DNA of 64,000 nt from Clostridiales bacterium. Lineage in GTDB: Bacteria; Bacillota; Clostridia; Oscillospirales; Oscillospiraceae. The stretch spans positions 557,501 to 621,500 of the forward strand of contig CP107216.1 in the NCBI GenBank assembly GCA_025757645.1, given 5' to 3'. Positions 47,058 to 56,910 of this stretch are shown piece by piece (the first letter of the stretch is position 1; each line of letters begins with the position of its first letter). The notes below the pieces were generated by a model that did not search any database, had not been told where the DNA came from, and was given only the letters and a program-made list of their open reading frames with translations. Position numbers and translations under genes: made by a program.

Positions 47058-47085
47058 GGAGGCTGCTTCGGCAGCCTCCTTTTGA
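47058..47085 (+). terminator. Terminator after 5'-nucleotidase
   Basis: GGAGGCTGC, loop TTCG, GCAGCCTCC, then TTTTG. Tight UUCG tetraloop hairpin. Confidence 0.92.
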
Positions 47086-47117
47086 TCGCGGGCGGAACGG
47101 CTGCGGATGGATTGTGC

Positions 47118-47145
47118 TTGACAATTTCGGAAAACCTTTTACAAT
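47118..47145 (+). promoter_or_regulatory. Predicted psuG promoter
   Basis: Consensus −35 TTGACA at 47118–47123, 16-base spacer, −10 TACAAT at 47140–47145. Confidence 0.75.
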
Positions 47146-47190
47146 ATAGGCGAACCAAGCGGACCGACACAACCAAGGAGGTTTTTGATT

Positions 47191-48104
<914 letters not shown>

Positions 48105-48108
<4 letters not shown>

Positions 48109-48284
48109 AGGGCGGTGCGTGGCTCGTGCTCGCGGTGTCCGCGCTGATGGGGCTCGGCCTCACCATCGGGGCGATCGCCTCGCGCCGGCATATGAGCACC
48201 GCCGTCGTCGTGGTGCTGTGTCTCGTCGGCATCGGCATCGTGCTCGTCGGCGCGGTGCTGAGCATCGGCATCGGGGTATTGTGA
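48105..48284 (+). CDS. 59-residue two-helix membrane peptide overlapping psuG
   Basis: A small ORF whose ATG overlaps the psuG stop (ATGA), so it is likely translated by coupling. The predicted peptide starts MKGGAWLVLAVSALMGLGLT, has a short basic polar turn (ASRRHMS) and a second hydrophobic helix (TAVVVVLCLVGIGIVLVGAV), ending IGIGVL. This is a clean two-transmembrane hairpin with a cytoplasmic or external loop. No family is recognised. Codon use is the GC-rich type of its neighbours. A terminator follows 24 bases after the stop, which supports it as the last gene of the psuG transcript. Function unknown. Confidence 0.7.
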
Positions 48285-48307
48285 GCGCGCGAAACTGCAT
48301 AAGGTAA

Positions 48308-48342
48308 AAAACACCGCAGGCCGGTCGGCCTGCGGTGTTTTG
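48308..48342. terminator. Bidirectional terminator between psuG operon and cysE
   Basis: AAACACCGCAGGCC and GGCCTGCGGTGTTT form a perfect 14-bp stem with loop GGTC, U-rich on both strands. It lies between converging genes. Confidence 0.92.
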
Positions 48343-48354
48343 TGTATTTATGCC

Positions 48355-49257
48355 TTATTTCTCGTCGCTGGGCTTCGGCTGCGCGACGCGGAAGATCATG
48401 CGCGGGGTCTCGGTGCTGGCCTTCGTGTTCGGGGCCACGGACTCGGTGATGAACGAGTTGCCGCCGATGACGGAGTTTGCGCCGATGACGGTCTTGCCGC
48501 CGAGGATGGACGCGCCGGAGTAGATCGTGGCGTTGTCGCCGACGGTGGGGTGGCGCTTGCCGGTCACGGCATGGCCGTGGCGCGGGCTGAGCGCGCCGAG
48601 CGTCACGCCCTGATAGAGCTTGACGTGGTCGCCGATGATCGTCGTCTCGCCGACGACGATGCCGGTGCCGTGGTCGATGAAGAAATATTCGCCGATCTGC
48701 GCGCCGGGGTTGATGTCAATGCCGGTCGCGCCGTGGGCGTACTCGCTCATGATGCGCGGGATGAGCGGAACCTTGCTCTCGTAGAGCTCGTGCGCCACGC
48801 GGTAGACGAAGATCGCGTACAGGCCGGGGTAGGAGAAGATGACCTCCTCCTTGCTGCCGGCGGCGGGGTCGCCGTCGAAGTTTGCGGCCACGTCTTTCAT
48901 GAGCATGGCCTGGATCTGCGGCAGGCGGCACAGGAAGCGGTCGCACACGGCGCTCGTGCGCTCGCGCAGCTCCGTCTCGTCCTTGATCGTGTTGGAAAAC
49001 GCCAGGTGCACCTGCTCGCACAGGTCGGTGTAGATCTCGCCGAGCAGGAACTCCGCAAACGTCTCGGCCGAGACGTGCGACACCGTGCCGCCCGCGAAAT
49101 ACGCCGGGAAGAACACCTTCTGCAGGTTCTCGATGATCTTGATGATGACCTTGCGGTCGGGCATGCGCAGCTGCTCGCTGTACATGGGCACTTCGGCCGT
49201 TTCGTAGCCGTTGGCGATCTGCGCTGCCACGGCGTGCAGCAGACTTTTTTGCGTCAT
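48355..49257 (-). CDS. cysE: Serine O-acetyltransferase
   Basis: A 300-residue enzyme that makes O-acetylserine, the carbon skeleton for cysteine. The N-terminal helical domain (LHAVAAQIANGYETAEVPMY onward) is followed by the left-handed parallel beta helix with hexapeptide repeats. Active-site motifs: YEHGATGIDINPGAQIG-like SEYAHGATGIDINPG, IDHGTGIVVGETTIIGDHVK, and YQGVTLGALSPRHGHAVTGK. The length and N-terminal extension fit the longer SATases. ATG 49257 with AAGGAGTGTCCCC upstream is preferred over the longer frame, which runs through the attenuator terminator. A separate promoter, a Cys-rich leader ORF and an intrinsic terminator precede it. Confidence 0.94.
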   Translation of the reverse strand: MTQKSLLHAVAAQIANGYETAEVPMYSEQLRMPDRKVIIKIIENLQKVFFPAYFAGGTVSHVSAETFAEFLLGEIYTDLCEQVHLAFSNTIKDETELRERTSAVCDRFLCRLPQIQAMLMKDVAANFDGDPAAGSKEEVIFSYPGLYAIFVYRVAHELYESKVPLIPRIMSEYAHGATGIDINPGAQIGEYFFIDHGTGIVVGETTIIGDHVKLYQGVTLGALSPRHGHAVTGKRHPTVGDNATIYSGASILGGKTVIGANSVIGGNSFITESVAPNTKASTETPRMIFRVAQPKPSDEK

Positions 49258-49296
49258 GATGGGGACACTCCTTCTTCTTTCACATAGCGCCACAGG

Positions 49297-49331
49297 CAAA
49301 AAAGCGCAGGAAGCGTTTCGCTTCCTGCGCT
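49297..49331 (-). terminator. Intrinsic terminator in the cysE leader (attenuator)
   Basis: On the minus strand AGCGCAGGAAGCG, loop AAA, CGCTTCCTGCGCT, then TTTTTTGCC: a perfect 13-bp stem with U-run. It lies after the Cys-rich leader ORF and 40 bases before the cysE start, so it must be read through for cysE expression. Confidence 0.92.
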
Positions 49332-49383
49332 GCATGACCATGTGGATGCATGACGGACGTACCTTTTGGGCGCGGCCGTGGAC

Positions 49384-49476
49384 TTACCGGCAGAAAGCGA
49401 CGCTTCTTTGCGCACGACAACAACAGGCCGTCGGACATGCCGCGACCCGGATGCTGCTGCAGCTGCAAAGACGCAT
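49384..49476 (-). CDS. Cysteine-rich leader peptide of cysE
   Basis: A 30-codon ORF in the cysE leader. GGAAGGAG lies 8 bases before ATG 49476. The peptide begins MRLCSCSSIRVAACPTACCC and ends RAQRSVAFCR before TAA at 49384. Seven Cys codons (positions 4, 6, 14, 18, 19, 20, 29), three of them consecutive TGT, and four Ser codons. Between this ORF and cysE is a strong terminator. Codons 22–25 (GCGCAAAGAAGCG) resemble the left arm of that terminator and could compete for its right arm. This is what ribosome-mediated attenuation by charged tRNA-Cys requires: stalling on the Cys run when cysteine is scarce would favour read-through. The peptide itself is probably not functional. Too short for standard gene finders. 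Confidence 0.8.
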   Translation of the reverse strand: MRLCSCSSIRVAACPTACCCRAQRSVAFCR

Positions 49477-49500
49477 GGCTCAGACTCCTTCCGGTCAATT

Positions 49501-49518
49501 TTCCCCTCATGAGGGGAA
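49501..49518. promoter_or_regulatory. Perfect palindrome at the 5' end of the cysE leader
   Basis: TTCCCCTCATGAGGGGAA is an 18-base perfect palindrome lying just downstream of the expected transcription start and before the leader ribosome site. It could be an operator or a 5' stabilising stem-loop. Confidence 0.55.
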
Positions 49519-49529
49519 TTCCTCTTTCT

Positions 49530-49558
49530 TGTATAACACGATATGCCGCGCTTGTCAA
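49530..49558 (-). promoter_or_regulatory. cysE leader promoter
   Basis: Minus strand −35 TTGACA (49558–49553), 17-base spacer, −10 TATACA (49535–49530). The start would fall near 49523, giving a ~265-base untranslated leader. Confidence 0.8.
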
Positions 49559-49570
49559 GAGCGTGACGGC

Positions 49571-49777
49571 TCAGCGCTTTTTCTTCGGCAGTTTCGTGAT
49601 GCGGCCGTCGCCGTGGTCGATGTACGTGTTTTCGAGCACGTCGATCGTGCTGCGGCGCCAGTCGGCGATGTATTCCTCGCGCAGCGCCTTGCGCTCGGCC
49701 TGTTCCTCGGGGGTCAGGTCGCGCTCGCGCGCGATGCGCGTCAGCTCGCTGATGCGGTCCATCTTTTCCTGTGTCAA
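49571..49777 (-). CDS. DUF896 family small protein (YnzC-like)
   Basis: A 68-residue protein matching the DUF896/UPF0291 family pattern: EKMDRISELTRIARERDLTP, EEQAERKALREEYIADWRRS and a C-terminal DVLENTYIDHGDGR followed by basic KLPKKKR. The family is a helical hairpin of unknown function, in Bacillus linked to the SOS or stress response. The start is TTG 49777 with GAGGAGAG upstream; the next ATG lies five codons in and would cut the first helix. It is the last gene of the yfbR–ACT–UPF0210 operon, 15 bases after UPF0210. Confidence 0.85.
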   Translation of the reverse strand: MTQEKMDRISELTRIARERDLTPEEQAERKALREEYIADWRRSTIDVLENTYIDHGDGRITKLPKKKR

Positions 49778-49792
49778 GGCTTTGCTCTCCTC

Positions 49793-51151
49793 TCAGTTTT
49801 TCAGGCTGTGCAGCGGGGCGGGGATGCGCCCGCCGCGGGCGATGAAGTCGGCCGCGCTGCAGCGGTTGACCGGCATGACCGGCGCGCTGCCGAGCAGGCC
49901 GCCGAACGCCACCGTGTCGCCCACCTGTTTGCCGGGGGCGGGGATGATGCGCACGGCGGTGGTCTTGTTGTTGATCATGCCGATGGCGGCCTCGTCCGCG
50001 ATGATGGCGGAGATCGTCTCGGCCGGCGTGTCGCCGGGCACGGCGATCATGTCCAGACCGACCGAGCACACGCACGTCATGGCCTCGAGCTTTTCGATCG
50101 TCAGGCGGCCGGCCTCGGCCGCGGCGATCATGCCGGCATCCTCCGACACGGGGATGAACGCACCCGAGAGCCCGCCGACGTGGGACGACGCCATGACGCC
50201 GCCTTTTTTCACCGCGTCGTTGAGCAGCGCGAGTGCCGCCGTGGTGCCGGGCCCGCCGACGGACTCCAGCCCCATCTCCTCGAGCACGGTGGCCACGCTG
50301 TCGCCGACGGCGGGCGTCGGCGCGAGCGACAGGTCCACGATGCCGAACGGCACGCCCAGCCGCGCGGATGCCTCCTGCGCCACGAGCTGGCCCATGCGCG
50401 TGATGCGGAAGGCCGTCTTTTTCACCGTCTCGGCCACGACGTCGAACGGCTGGCCATGCACGCTTTGCAGCGCGTGCTGCACCACGCCCGGCCCGGACAC
50501 GCCGACGTGCACCTCGCACTCCGGCTCGCCCACGCCGTGAAACGCCCCGGCCATGAAGGGGTTGTCCTCCACGGCGTTGGCAAAGACCACGAGCTTGGCG
50601 CAGGCCATGCCGCCCTGATCGGCCGTAAGCGCGGCGGCGCGCTTGACGGTGCGGCCCATCTCGGCCACGGCGTCCATGTTGATGCCCGCGCGCGTCGAGC
50701 CGACGTTCACGCTCGCGCACACCAGCTCCGTCTCGGCCAGCGCCTCCGGGATGGAGGCGATGAGCACGCGGTCAGATTCCGTCATGCCCTTGTGCACGAG
50801 CGCGGAAAAGCCGCCGAGGAAGTTGACGCCGATCTCGTGCGCGGCGCGGTCGAGCGCTTTGGCATACGGCACATAGGACTGCGCGCCCGTGCCCGCTCCG
50901 ACAAGGGAGATGGGCGTGACGGACACGCGCTTATTGACGATGGGGATGCCGAACTCGGCTTCGATATCTTCGCCCGTGCGCACGAGATCGCCCGCAAGGC
51001 GGCAGATCTTGTCGTATACCTTCGTGCAGCTGCGCTCGATGTCCGTGTCCGCGCAGTCGAGCAGGGAGATGCCCATCGTGATGGTGCGGATGTCAAGGTG
51101 CTGCTGGTCGATCATGGCGATCGTCTGCAAAATTTCACTGCGGTTGATCAT
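49793..51151 (-). CDS. UPF0210/DUF711 family protein (PFL-like fold)
   Basis: A 452-residue protein of the DUF711 family, structurally related to pyruvate-formate lyase-like barrels, of unknown activity. Recognisable blocks: IDQQHLDIRTITMGISLLDC near residue 15, NKRVSVTPISLVGAGTGAQS, VCASVNVGSTRAGINMDAVA, and LTADQGGMACAKLVVFANAV. The C-terminal IVDLSLAPTPAVGDSVATVL is followed by DMIAVPGDTPAETISAIIAD. AGGACACGACC precedes the ATG. It lies 12 bases after the ACT-domain gene, the near-universal pairing of the two families. Confidence 0.93.
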   Translation of the reverse strand: MINRSEILQTIAMIDQQHLDIRTITMGISLLDCADTDIERSCTKVYDKICRLAGDLVRTGEDIEAEFGIPIVNKRVSVTPISLVGAGTGAQSYVPYAKALDRAAHEIGVNFLGGFSALVHKGMTESDRVLIASIPEALAETELVCASVNVGSTRAGINMDAVAEMGRTVKRAAALTADQGGMACAKLVVFANAVEDNPFMAGAFHGVGEPECEVHVGVSGPGVVQHALQSVHGQPFDVVAETVKKTAFRITRMGQLVAQEASARLGVPFGIVDLSLAPTPAVGDSVATVLEEMGLESVGGPGTTAALALLNDAVKKGGVMASSHVGGLSGAFIPVSEDAGMIAAAEAGRLTIEKLEAMTCVCSVGLDMIAVPGDTPAETISAIIADEAAIGMINNKTTAVRIIPAPGKQVGDTVAFGGLLGSAPVMPVNRCSAADFIARGGRIPAPLHSLKN

Positions 51152-51163
51152 GGTCGTGTCCTC

Positions 51164-51433
51164 TCAGATGCGGTGCATGGCGTTGAAGATGTCCTCGCGC
51201 TGGGCGCGGATCTGCAGGCCGCGCTGTGTGCCGGCCTCGTCGAGCGTGCGGGCGAGGTCTGCAAACGGCACGGTGCACTGCGCTGCGTCCACGAGCATGA
51301 TCATCGTGAAGTATTCCTGCAATACCGTCTGGCTGATGTCCAGCACGTTCACGCCGTACTGCGCCAGCAGGGCGGTCACGTCGGCGATGATGCCGACACG
51401 GTCTTTTCCGATCACGGTTACGATTGCACGCAT
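51164..51433 (-). CDS. ACT-domain protein (UPF0237)
   Basis: An 89-residue single ACT domain (MRAIVTVIGKDRVGIIADVT, QYGVNVLDISQTVLQEYFTM, and RGLQIRAQREDIFNAMHRI). Such stand-alone ACT proteins bind small ligands, usually amino acids, and are found before UPF0210 genes, probably as its regulatory subunit. AAGGAGGACAAACC precedes the ATG. Full length for the family. Confidence 0.94.
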   Translation of the reverse strand: MRAIVTVIGKDRVGIIADVTALLAQYGVNVLDISQTVLQEYFTMIMLVDAAQCTVPFADLARTLDEAGTQRGLQIRAQREDIFNAMHRI

Positions 51434-51445
51434 GGTTTGTCCTCC

Positions 51446-52036
51446 TTATTGACCGATCGCGCCGAGCTCGTCGAGATCGCGCTCGAACGCGGGGATGAAA
51501 TGCTCCAGAAAATACTGCACCTCCGGCAGGGGGGATGCCTCGAGCGCCGCGCGCGTCTGCGCCTCGGCGGAGAGAAACTCGTTGTTGCCGGCCTTGCGCT
51601 CCTCGATGCACTTGATGTAGGCTGAGAGCTTGTCGGCCGCCTTCACGAGCGGGTAAATGTCGCCGTCCTTATCCTCGGCGAGCACATCGGCATAGGTCTC
51701 GCGCAGCTCCGGCGGCAGCATGCCGAGCAGCTTCTGCACGGCCAGATCCTCCACCGCGTGGTAGGCCGACATGATCTCTGCGTTGTGATACTTGATCGGT
51801 GTCGGCAGGTCGCCCGTGAGGATCTCCGACGCATCGTGATACAGCGCCGCAGTTGCGAGCGCGTTGACGTCGCACGGCTGGTGGAAAATGTCGCGCCGGA
51901 TGACGCCGAGCGCGTGCGCCAGCACAGCCACCATGTGGCTGTGCTCCTGAATGTTCTCGGGCAGGGCGTTGCGCATCAGGCCCCAGCGCGCGATATAGCG
52001 CATGCGCGAAATGAGCGCAAAGAAGTTGGAATCCAT
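51446..52036 (-). CDS. HD-domain hydrolase, YfbR-like 5'-deoxynucleotidase
   Basis: A 196-residue HD-superfamily protein. Metal-binding motif: the first His in NIQEHSHMVAVLAHAL near residue 31, then the HD pair in ATAALYHDASEILTGDLPTP near 65, and a distal Asp in VKAADKLSAYIKCIEE near 134. This is the order of the YfbR 5'-deoxyribonucleotidase group. It would dephosphorylate dNMPs. I chose ATG 52036 (GAGGGG upstream, conserved SNFFALISRMRYIARWGLMR start) over the longer frame. It is the first gene of the minus-strand operon. Confidence 0.9.
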   Translation of the reverse strand: MDSNFFALISRMRYIARWGLMRNALPENIQEHSHMVAVLAHALGVIRRDIFHQPCDVNALATAALYHDASEILTGDLPTPIKYHNAEIMSAYHAVEDLAVQKLLGMLPPELRETYADVLAEDKDGDIYPLVKAADKLSAYIKCIEERKAGNNEFLSAEAQTRAALEASPLPEVQYFLEHFIPAFERDLDELGAIGQ

Positions 52037-52076
52037 GGTCTGTCCCCTCAAAAACGAAAAATACAGATATGAACAC

Positions 52077-52146
52077 ATTTTATCATGCCGTTCGGAGAAT
52101 GTAAACACGAAAAACTGTTGCAATATCAGGTTTTCCATGCTAAAAT
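52077..52146. promoter_or_regulatory. Divergent promoters for yfbR operon and typA
   Basis: Minus strand: −35 TTTACA (52105–52100), 17 bases, −10 TAAAAT (52082–52077). Plus strand: −35 TTGCAA (52118–52123), 17 bases, −10 TAAAAT (52141–52146). The two −35 boxes are 12 bases apart, so the polymerases may compete. Confidence 0.72.
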
Positions 52147-52206
52147 ACAATTTCGTGCGAACAGAAATCATTTGAAATATGTATTTGCGTTGAGGAAGTG
52201 TGCAAA

Positions 52207-54033
<1,827 letters not shown>

Positions 54034-54043
54034 GTTCGGCCCG

Positions 54044-54081
54044 TTCCCGCCGCTGTCCGCCGAGACGGCGGCGGGAATTTT
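54044..54081 (+). terminator. Terminator after typA
   Basis: TTCCCGCCGCTGTC and GACGGCGGCGGGAA form a 14-bp stem with one G–U, ending AATTTTG. Confidence 0.9.
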
Positions 54082-54113
54082 GCGCCGCGCGGCGTATGGA
54101 GAAAGATTTTTCT

Positions 54114-54141
54114 TTACAAGTACCGCGGGGTGTGGTATTGT
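54114..54141 (+). promoter_or_regulatory. Predicted rpsO promoter
   Basis: −35 TTACAA at 54114–54119, 16-base spacer, −10 TATTGT at 54136–54141. The ~100-base leader before rpsO could host S15 autoregulation, but no fold was verified. Confidence 0.6.
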
Positions 54142-54246
54142 AAAACAGTCCATGTGCCCGGATCCGGGGCTTGCCGCTTTGCAGCGGTGCCTTTCCGCCC
54201 GGTTCTGCGCCAGCGGATACGAAAACAAAGAAAGGAAGTCATCACC

Positions 54247-54513
54247 ATGATCACCAAAGCTGAAAAGACCGCAGTCATCGAAGCCAACAAGACGCACGAG
54301 GGCGACACCGGTTCTCCGGAGGTTCAGATCGCCATCCTCACCGAGCGTATCCACCAGCTCACAGAGCACCTGAAGGTGCACCCGAACGACAAGCACAGCC
54401 GTCTGGGCATGTACAAGATGGTCGGTAAGCGCCGCCGTCTGCTCGACTACCTCGCCAAGAAGGACATCGAGCGCTATCGTGCGATCATTGCAAAGCTGAA
54501 CATCCGCAAGTAA
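54247..54513 (+). CDS. rpsO: 30S ribosomal protein S15
   Basis: An 88-residue S15, full length. TKAEKTAVIEANKTHEGDTG at the N terminus, SPEVQIAILTERIHQLTEHL, and the HPNDKHSRLGMYKMVGKRRR rRNA-binding loop. It binds 16S helices 20–22 early in 30S assembly. AAAGGAAG precedes ATG 54247. It is followed by a terminator and then pnp, the classic rpsO–pnp order. Confidence 0.98.
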   Translation: MITKAEKTAVIEANKTHEGDTGSPEVQIAILTERIHQLTEHLKVHPNDKHSRLGMYKMVGKRRRLLDYLAKKDIERYRAIIAKLNIRK

Positions 54514-54547
54514 GTTCGGCTTTTCCGAAGGGTATGAACGTTTGAAC

Positions 54548-54584
54548 GCAGGGGGATAATTTCATATTGTCCCCCTGCTTTTTT
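54548..54584 (+). terminator. Terminator between rpsO and pnp
   Basis: GCAGGGGGA and TCCCCCTGC-type arms pair around a AT-rich loop, followed by TTTTTT. The remaining 54585–54717 holds only the pnp leader with AAAGGAG. Confidence 0.9.
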
Positions 54585-54717
54585 CGTTCGCCCCGGCAGC
54601 CCATTTTCGGGAGCGCCGCTGCCCAGTATTTGAATCTGCGCCCCATCGCGCATGGGACGTGGATGCAAGTGCTGGCTCTGGCGTTTCCGCCAACAAAAGA
54701 AAGGAGCACCAGAACCC

Positions 54718-56841
54718 ATGATTATCACCACGCACAAGCAGTTCCCCAACTACAAGCGCTACGAGATCGAGTATGAAGGCCGTCCCCTCGTCATGGAGAC
54801 CGGCAAACTCGCAGAGCTGTGCAACTCCGCCGTCCTCGTCAGCTACGGCGAGACGACCGTGCTCGTCACCTGCACGGCCTCCGCCCGCCCGAAAGACGGC
54901 GTGGATTACTTCCCGCTGTCCGTTGATTTTAACGAAAAGCTCTACGCCGTCGGCCGCATCCCCGGCAGCTTCATGCGCCGCGAGGGTAAGCCCAGCCTGC
55001 CCGCCGTGCTCGCCAGCCGCCTGATCGACCGCCCGATGCGCCCGCTCTTCCCGAGCGACCTGCGCAACGACGTCATCATCGCCTGTGAAGTGCTGTCCGT
55101 CGACCGCGACTGCAGCCCGGGGATCACCGCCATGATCGGCGCGAGCGCCGCCGTGAGCATCTCCGACGTGCCGTTCAACGGCCCCATCGCCGGCATCGTC
55201 CTCGGCTGGGACGGCGAGAAGTACCTCTTCAATCCCACGCAGGAGCAGCGCAAGACCAACCGCATGACCACCACCATCGCGGCCACGCACAAGAAGATCG
55301 TCATGATCGAGTCCGAGGCCGACCAGGTGCCGGATGATGTGATGTACGAGGGCATCGTGCAGGCGCACGAGCACCTGCAGCCCGTGCTCGATCTCATCGA
55401 CAAGATGGTCAGCGAGATCGGCAAGCCGAAGTTTGAGTATGAGCACGCCTCCTTTGACGAGGATCTGTTCGAGCTCCTGTGCGCCAACGAGATGGAAGGC
55501 ATGGAGTACTGCATGGACACCGACGACAAGAACGTGCGCGAGGCGCGCGTGAATGAATGGATCGCCGCCGTGCAGGAAAAATATGAAGCCGAGCACCCGG
55601 ACATGATGCAGTACATGGACGAGATCCTCTACAAGATGCAGAAGAAGATCGTCAAGAAGTGGCTGCTTGCCGGTCATCGTGTCGACGGCCGCAAGATGAA
55701 CGAGATCCGCCCGCTCGATGCCGAGGTCGGTGTGATCCCGCGCGTGCACGGCTCTGGCCTGTTCACCCGCGGCCAGACGCAGGTGCTGTCCATCGCCACG
55801 CTCGCCACGCTGTCCATGTCCCAGAAGCTCGACACCATCTGGGAAGAGGAAGAAAAGCGCTTCATGCACCACTACAACATGCCGCCGTATTCCACCGGCG
55901 ACGCCCGCGCCGCCCGCAGCACCAACCGCCGCGAGTATGGCCACGGCGCGCTCGTTGAGAAGGCGCTGCAGTGCGTCATCCCGCCAGTCGAGGAGTTCCC
56001 GTATGCCATCCGTGTGGTGTCCGAGGTGCTCTCGTCCAACGGTTCCACGTCGCAGGGCTCCATCTGCGGCTCCACGCTCGCGCTCATGGACGCCGGCGTG
56101 CCCATCAAGGCGCCGGTCGCCGGCATCTCCTGCGGTCTGATCCAGGACGGCGACGACTTCACCACCTTCATCGACATTCAGGGCGTTGAGGACTTCCACG
56201 GCGAGATGGACTTCAAGGTCGCCGGCACGAAGCAGGGCATCACCGCCATCCAGATGGACCTCAAGAACGACGGCCTCAAGCACGAGATCGTCAAGGAAGC
56301 GTTCCGTATGACACGCGAGGCCCGCTTCCAGATCCTCGATGAGATCATGCTCAAGGCGATCGCCGAGCCGCGCAAGGAGCTGGCCGATTCCGCCCCGAAG
56401 ATGATCCAGATGAAGATCAACCCCGACAAGATCCGCGAGGTCATCGGCTCGGGCGGCAAGGTCATCCAGAAGATCTGCGCCGACACCGGCTGCAAGATCG
56501 ACATCGAGGACGACGGCTCCATCTTCATCGCGTCCGAGGACATCGAGGCCTGCCGCGCCGCGCGCAAGACCATCGAGAACATCGTCTTCGAGCCGGAAGT
56601 CGGCGAGCTGTACTACGGCAAGGTCTCCAACATCCGCAGCGACTTCGGCGCATGGGTCGAGCTGGCTCCGGGCAAGGACGGCCTCGTCAAGATCAAGGAT
56701 CTCGAGTTCAAGCGCACCGAAAAGGTCGAGGATGTGCTCAAGATCGGCGACATGACCTGGGTCAAGGTCATGAATGTCGACGATCGCGGCCGCATCGACC
56801 TGTCCCGCAAGGACGCGATGCGTGAAAAGGGCCTGATGTAA
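54718..56841 (+). CDS. pnp: Polyribonucleotide nucleotidyltransferase (PNPase)
   Basis: A 707-residue 3'-5' phosphorolytic exoribonuclease and tail-adding enzyme. Two RNase PH domains: one near GRPLVMETGKLAELCNSAVL, the second near GHRVDGRKMNEIRPLDAEVG, with the active-site GSTSQGSICGSTLALMDAG. The KH domain (DKIREVIGSGGKVIQKICAD) and the S1 domain (YYGKVSNIRSDFGAWVELAP) close the protein. ATG 54718 with AAAGGAGCACCAG is preferred to the upstream in-frame ATG. The trimer degrades mRNA. Confidence 0.97.
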   Translation: MIITTHKQFPNYKRYEIEYEGRPLVMETGKLAELCNSAVLVSYGETTVLVTCTASARPKDGVDYFPLSVDFNEKLYAVGRIPGSFMRREGKPSLPAVLASRLIDRPMRPLFPSDLRNDVIIACEVLSVDRDCSPGITAMIGASAAVSISDVPFNGPIAGIVLGWDGEKYLFNPTQEQRKTNRMTTTIAATHKKIVMIESEADQVPDDVMYEGIVQAHEHLQPVLDLIDKMVSEIGKPKFEYEHASFDEDLFELLCANEMEGMEYCMDTDDKNVREARVNEWIAAVQEKYEAEHPDMMQYMDEILYKMQKKIVKKWLLAGHRVDGRKMNEIRPLDAEVGVIPRVHGSGLFTRGQTQVLSIATLATLSMSQKLDTIWEEEEKRFMHHYNMPPYSTGDARAARSTNRREYGHGALVEKALQCVIPPVEEFPYAIRVVSEVLSSNGSTSQGSICGSTLALMDAGVPIKAPVAGISCGLIQDGDDFTTFIDIQGVEDFHGEMDFKVAGTKQGITAIQMDLKNDGLKHEIVKEAFRMTREARFQILDEIMLKAIAEPRKELADSAPKMIQMKINPDKIREVIGSGGKVIQKICADTGCKIDIEDDGSIFIASEDIEACRAARKTIENIVFEPEVGELYYGKVSNIRSDFGAWVELAPGKDGLVKIKDLEFKRTEKVEDVLKIGDMTWVKVMNVDDRGRIDLSRKDAMREKGLM

Positions 56842-56856
56842 TTTCGGCACAACTGT

Positions 56857-56890
56857 GTGGGCGGGGTGCGCATACACCCCGCCCACTTTT
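56857..56890 (+). terminator. Terminator/attenuator between pnp and M16 peptidase gene
   Basis: GTGGGCGGGGTG, loop CGCATA, CACCCCGCCCAC, then TTTTCC. It sits 20 bases before the next start, so read-through would be limited. Confidence 0.85.
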
Positions 56891-56910
56891 CCACGGGGGG
56901 ACAGCACATT

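Noticed and set aside
49258..49560. T-box riboswitch upstream of cysE
   Set aside because: No AGGGTGGNACCGCG-type T-box sequence or specifier-loop layout could be found; a Cys-rich ORF explains the leader better.
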